From Pleurobrachia bachei (Eukaryota > Ctenophora > Tentaculata > Cydippida > Pleurobrachiidae): 33,500 nt of DNA. Below are positions 29,846 through 33,500 of this stretch, one piece after another. Position 1 is the stretch's first letter. Each line of letters starts with the position of its first letter. Both the position numbers and the translations under genes were made by a program. The stretch covers positions 18,140 to 51,639 of the forward strand of contig AVPN01000051.1 in NCBI GenBank assembly GCA_000695325.1, given 5' to 3'. The notes below the pieces were generated by a model. The model was not told the origin of the DNA. It did no database searches and saw only the letters and a list, made by a program, of their open reading frames with translations.

Positions 29846-30072
29846 CCTCTTTCAATAACAGGTATTTGTGTGTGCCAATCATTCCAGATATAAATTATTG
29901 ATCACACTCTGATACCTTGTTGGTGCATAACTCGTTAGCTCCCGCACGTACAATTGTCGTCGTTTTGGTTTCTCCAAAAAGGGCCATCTGTTTGGTCCAC
30001 TTCGTAACCAAGAATAAACTGGAATCAGGAACCAATCTAATCATCAGGAAATACTGGTCCCTGATTGGCTGA
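28521..30072. repeat. Intronic tandem duplication, copy 1 (about 1.55 kb)
   Basis: Runs from cgggactactgaaaaagagc to ctgattggct and recurs from 30091. The copies differ mainly in CT-tract length and scattered small changes. Contains CT tracts at about 29036-29085, 29411-29456 and 29803-29850, and a pogo-like remnant. Confidence 0.85.
28577..28653. mobile_element. Pogo/Tigger-like mini-element remnant
   Basis: Inverted ends ggaccccgatttactggg and cccggtaaatcgaggtctga around gcaaaacccttttccccgag. The right end, gactgta, leaves a TA, as in pogo-type elements. Duplicated at 30147-30223. Related to the sequence at 11840. Confidence 0.4.
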
Positions 30073-30090
30073 TAACCAGTCACGTGACCT

Positions 30091-30631
30091 CGGGACTACT
30101 GAAAAAGAGCGGAGGGACAGCATCAGTCAAGGTGAGAGAAATGAACTCAACGTTGGACCCCGATTTACTGGGCAAAACCCTTTTCCCCGAGCATCCCGGT
30201 AAATCGAGGTCTGACTGTAAAATAAATTCCTAGATAGGGAGAGAATAATGCAATTCCTAGATAGGGAGAGAATAATGAAGTTTAATTCCATGAGAAATGC
30301 CTAGATAAAGAAAGTTAATTCTTTGAATTCCATAAATTTCTTTGACATCCCGCCACTTCTTGGAACAAAATTCACATGCTGTCATTTTCAGAGTAGAAAT
30401 CTGTAATAACTTTAATTCATTGCATTTCACATGTTTTGAGTGTGTTTCCATGTGTACATGAACATTGTATTTGCAACTGCACCTACAACAGCTGTTATAT
30501 CTGCTCACGCTATCTGTAGATGAGCCGAGAATGAGATCATATATCATCATGTGATGACCCCAGATGGCTAGAATCTCTCTATCTATCTATCCCTCACTAT
30601 ATGTATCTCTCTCTCTTTCTCTCTCTCTCTC

Positions 30632-30667
<36 letters not shown>

Positions 30668-31029
30668 ACACCCTGTGAGATATCCCAGGAGGGGGTACAA
30701 TAATTTTGCTCAACTCGAGCCAGTAAATTCCATTATTTTGTACCAGCTGCCCATTATAATTGGTACCTACATTTGTTCCTTATCCTGACAGGCCGGGCCT
30801 TATGTGTTTGTTAGGTTGTTTGACTGAGTGAGAGAATGTTTGCTTAGAAACCTATTACCTAATCTAGCGGTGCTGAGGGTCAGCAAGGGAATTTTGCCAA
30901 GTTCATGATACAGCATGTAGCAACAGCTGGACAGGGCGAGTAGCTGTGTGAGTTGAAAATGAAAAGTGAGGCGTGCACGATATTTAACACACATGAGGCG
31001 TAGATCAGCTGATAGTTTTCCGTCTTTTT

Positions 31030-31061
<32 letters not shown>

Positions 31062-31432
31062 AGCCTATCTCTCCTACTCACTCACTCCTCTACTCATTTC
31101 ATCACACATATAACTGTCCGTCAATAATGTATTCTTTTGTGCTGTGTGCGAATTAGTTATATCCATTAATATAGTTCATTCCGTAAAACATTGTTTCGCA
31201 TTCGTGTTTATCTTGTATCGGGCTTTACTTGTTCAAGCTTGGTTATTTTCAACCACTATTTTATCAGAGCGAGAGAGAATATATATAAAAGATACATCCT
31301 GAGTTTCGAAATGAATATCCTAGATTCTAGTCAGCATAATAACTAATAAATTATTATTCATAATTTATGACCGATCTATTGATAAGTATTTTTTGGTCGT
31401 TTGCCAAATCCTTAGAATAACAAACCCTGGTA

Positions 31433-31477
<45 letters not shown>

Positions 31478-31488
31478 AATAACAGGTA

Positions 31489-31537
<49 letters not shown>

Positions 31538-31752
31538 AATAACAGGTATTTGTGTGTGCCAATCATTACAGATATAAATTATTGATCACACTCCTTGTTG
31601 GTGCATAACTCGTTAGCTCCCACGTACAATTGTCGTCGTTTTGGTTTTGGTTTCTCCAAAAAGGGCCATCTGTTTGGTCCACTTCGTAACCAAGAATAAA
31701 CTGGAATCAGGAACCAATCTAATCATCAGGAAATACTGGTCCCTGATTGGCT
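30091..31752. repeat. Intronic tandem duplication, copy 2
   Basis: Copy of 28521-30072 ending at ctgattggct. CT tracts lie at about 30606-30663, 31035-31062, 31435-31475 and 31492-31534. Includes an extra duplicated CT tract plus tttcaataacaggtattt. Confidence 0.85.
31435..31556 (+). repeat. Two CT tracts each followed by tttcaataacag|gtattt
   Basis: Long ct runs lead directly into an AG|GT junction, twice here and once at about 29803-29867. Each resembles a 3' splice site fused to a 5' splice site. No coding exon follows. Confidence 0.7.
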
Positions 31753-31791
31753 CCTAAATAACGAGTTCTGATTGGTTGTTAACTTGTGTAG

Positions 31792-32097
31792 GTCGGATCC
31801 TGCCCGTACATGGCAGATGAGGCCTCCTCCGACTCAGAGCCCATTCTCCTAACCCGCCGGAACACCATTCCTCCTACCGCTGGTCACCCTAGATCTGGCA
31901 GCAGTGGACCAGCAATACAACCCCGGGAACGGGCCACATCGGGCGAGAGGGAGGAGGATGAGAGAAATTTCTGGGAGTCGATCCTACCCCGACAGACAAC
32001 CCACAGTGTGCTCAAGGATTTCCCCCTTCCTACCTTTGTGGAGCCTCCCAGGAGACGAACACCTAACAGACCGATGAGTCCTGATGATGGTAACCAG
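31792..32097 (+). CDS. GRAMD1/Aster-like gene: downstream disordered exon
   Basis: Acceptor taacttgtgtag and donor ggtaaccag|gtgaga, 306 nt, phase 0 to phase 0, so it joins directly to the exon ending at 28169. It reads VGSCPYMADEASSDSEPILL, TRRNTIPPTAGHPRSGSSGP..., EREEDERNFWESILPRQTTH, ending with PPRRRTPNRPMSPDDGNQ. It is Ser/Pro/Arg-rich and probably the linker between the GRAM and VASt domains. No VASt residues appear before the window ends, so the rest of the gene must lie further right. Confidence 0.65.
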
Positions 32098-32847
32098 GTG
32101 AGAGAGATAATAGTTGTTATGTTCTAATCCTTCTTTTTGTTTCGGGTAGGGCGCTCGAAACACAGTCTAATAACTAGGCAAAGAGATAGTTGGGGAGATA
32201 TTGAAATTGTGATTTTATTGAGGCCGGTCATGGGAGGTAATGCCTTGTTTCCGTTTCACCTCCTCGTTAAAGGTTTGAATATTGATTACTTGTCGACCAG
32301 ATTCATTTTTGTGTACGTGAGTCAGGGGTTTTCTACGGCTTCTCCGACTGCTACAGCTATCTGTGTGCTTTCTTTTTTCGTATCTTCTCTTGTGTGTCTT
32401 TATGTTGTGCTTTCGTACTGTGGTTTTTTGGTGATTTCTCTCTGTACTACAGACTGTAGTTTATCACACCATATGCACCCGGCATGCCCTAACTTAGTAG
32501 GGCACGAGTGAGCCCACTCTATAGTGCGACATAAGCTAAAATTTTATTAGTGAGCCATGTACAACACGTGAGTTATAGAGAAAGATAGAGAAAGTGAGAG
32601 AGAAAAAGAGACTGGTTTGTTTTGATTGATGTGTGCCAGTGGCGTGACTCTGCAGGTAAACTGTTCATGCGGTTCTCTTGCAATGTGTCTAGCAGAATGT
32701 CTCAGCTCGGGGGTCTAGAAAAGTTGAAATTATGATTGAAATAATTAAGTCCTCTTCATATGTACACGTGATTACAGCTGTACACGTGACGTGTGATTGT
32801 GTTAGTTCAGCACTATTTCTGTTTCATCTGTAGTCTCTCTATTATAA
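32098..32847. other. Intron, no supported gene
   Basis: T-rich sequence. The open frame at 32137-32511 is hydrophobic from T-rich codons only and has no recognisable domain. Confidence 0.45.
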
Positions 32848-33500
32848 CAGGGCCCACGACACCGGGGGGGCCAGGGGGGGCCGGGCCCCCCCTGGGATTT
32901 ACCAAAAGTTTGAAATTTTACCGGTTTGTTCTTAGAAAATATGAGCTGAACTGAACTCTTCATCTACAAATATAACGCACGTGCACTCACAGCCGCGCAC
33001 AGGCAAGAGGGAGAGATACAATGTGTTTAATTGCTACTACCAGCTACTACCAGCAACTAGTGCAGAAGCTGAGCGGGCATTTTCCCTTCTTCGAAGAACA
33101 AAAACGTGGCTGAGGTCCACTATGACAACAAATCGACTTAATAGCCTGTCACTATTAAGTCACCATAAAGAACTAACTGACAATATAGATTTAGAGGATG
33201 TTGGCGAAAAGTTCATATCTAAATGTAACAGAAGAGCTCGGTTCGGACAGTTTAAATAATCTTATTGTTAATTTGGTTTTTAATTTATCAATTTTCAGCA
33301 CAAAAATGCCTATATACATTTATAAAACGGTGCACATTGTGAAATTGGCCTTCTAAATGGCCAAATTGCGTTAAAATGGTCTAAAAATGCTAAAAATTTT
33401 CCGGGGGCTTCGCCCCCTACACCCCCACCAGGGGCTTCGCCCCTGGACCCCATTGGGGGCCTGCGGCCCCCAAACCCCCTGCCGCAGCTCCTCCGGCGCC
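32848..33500 (+). mobile_element. hAT-family DNA transposon, internally deleted, right end outside the window
   Basis: Starts with cagggcccacgacaccgggg, a hAT-style CAGGG end inside a GC palindrome. After only about 130 bp it enters the 3' end of a hAT transposase ORF. The region after the stop is rich in gggggcttcgccccc-type hairpins and ccccctgccgc, as in many hAT 3' ends. Most of the transposase is missing. The right terminus and 8-bp duplication cannot be checked here. Confidence 0.7.
32981..33259 (+). pseudogene. hAT transposase C-terminal dimerisation region (fragment)
   Basis: An open frame to TAA 33257-33259 reads YYQLLPATSAEAERAFSLLR, RTKTWLRSTMTTNRLNSLSL and LSHHKEL. The P.TS.EAER.FS.L...KT.LRS.M...RL..L..L pattern is the hAT C-terminal dimerisation domain. 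No start or catalytic core is present, so it is a 5'-truncated, non-functional transposase. Confidence 0.85.

Noticed and set aside
29895-30083. Possible small RNA gene in the cacgtgacc/aactcgttagctccc region
   Set aside because: No tRNA-like cloverleaf or promoter boxes could be built. It is part of the duplicated intron.
32137-32511. 124-codon hydrophobic ORF
   Set aside because: T-rich codon bias explains the hydrophobicity. No domain, and it lies in the intron after 32097.

Overview
The window reads as animal nuclear DNA: intron-rich coding exons with GT-AG borders, many long (CT)n/(GA)n tracts, LINE fragments, MITE-like elements and a hAT transposon. The style would suit a marine invertebrate such as a sponge, but nothing here fixes the phylum. 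There is one assembly gap (12696-13096).

The only gene I recognise is on the + strand. Four exons at 26746-26833, 27129-27232, 27411-27584 and 27963-28169 join in phase. The first three encode a GRAM domain closely resembling GRAMD1/Aster proteins, which are ER-anchored sterol-transfer proteins at ER-plasma-membrane contacts. A further disordered exon (31792-32097) follows in phase. The VASt sterol-binding domain and C-terminal membrane anchor expected of GRAMD1 are not visible and would have to lie beyond the right edge.

Upstream, 14037-25459 holds Ser/Pro/Arg-rich exons that can feed in phase into the GRAM exon. The last ends in NWLDAAKN and would join MLPNTNPKS, recalling the NW..ML.P segment before the GRAM domain in vertebrate GRAMD1 (from memory). 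This part has been remodelled by duplication. An exon pair A (16562-16738) and B (19617-20164) is present as A-B-B'-A'-B''. Each B copy has a coding 42-bp tandem repeat with 6, 2 or 3 units. A' has lost one base and B' has lost its 3' end.

Further left are candidate 5' exons: an ATG exon at 4868-4998, a duplicated exon at 5305-5413/6753-6861 (the first copy has an in-frame stop), and ATG exons at 8960-9199 and 11665-11787. They may be alternative first exons of the same gene, but the join into 14037 is unresolved.

Mobile DNA: LINE pieces at 1-386 (-) and 9660-10125 (+); a 129-bp TA-flanked MITE at 9521-9649; a 779-bp fold-back palindrome with 5-bp target duplication at 10267-11045; an antisense ORF of possible retroelement origin next to the gap; a 445-bp CAC-ended element with 4-bp duplication at 17073-17517; a 919-bp long-TIR element with TAA duplication at 23621-24539; and a hAT element entering at 32848. 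Large tandem duplications also lie at 5143-8040 and 28521-31752.

All splice borders are read by eye from GT/AG sites, reading phase and comparison between duplicates; no transcript evidence was available. Protein comparisons are from memory.
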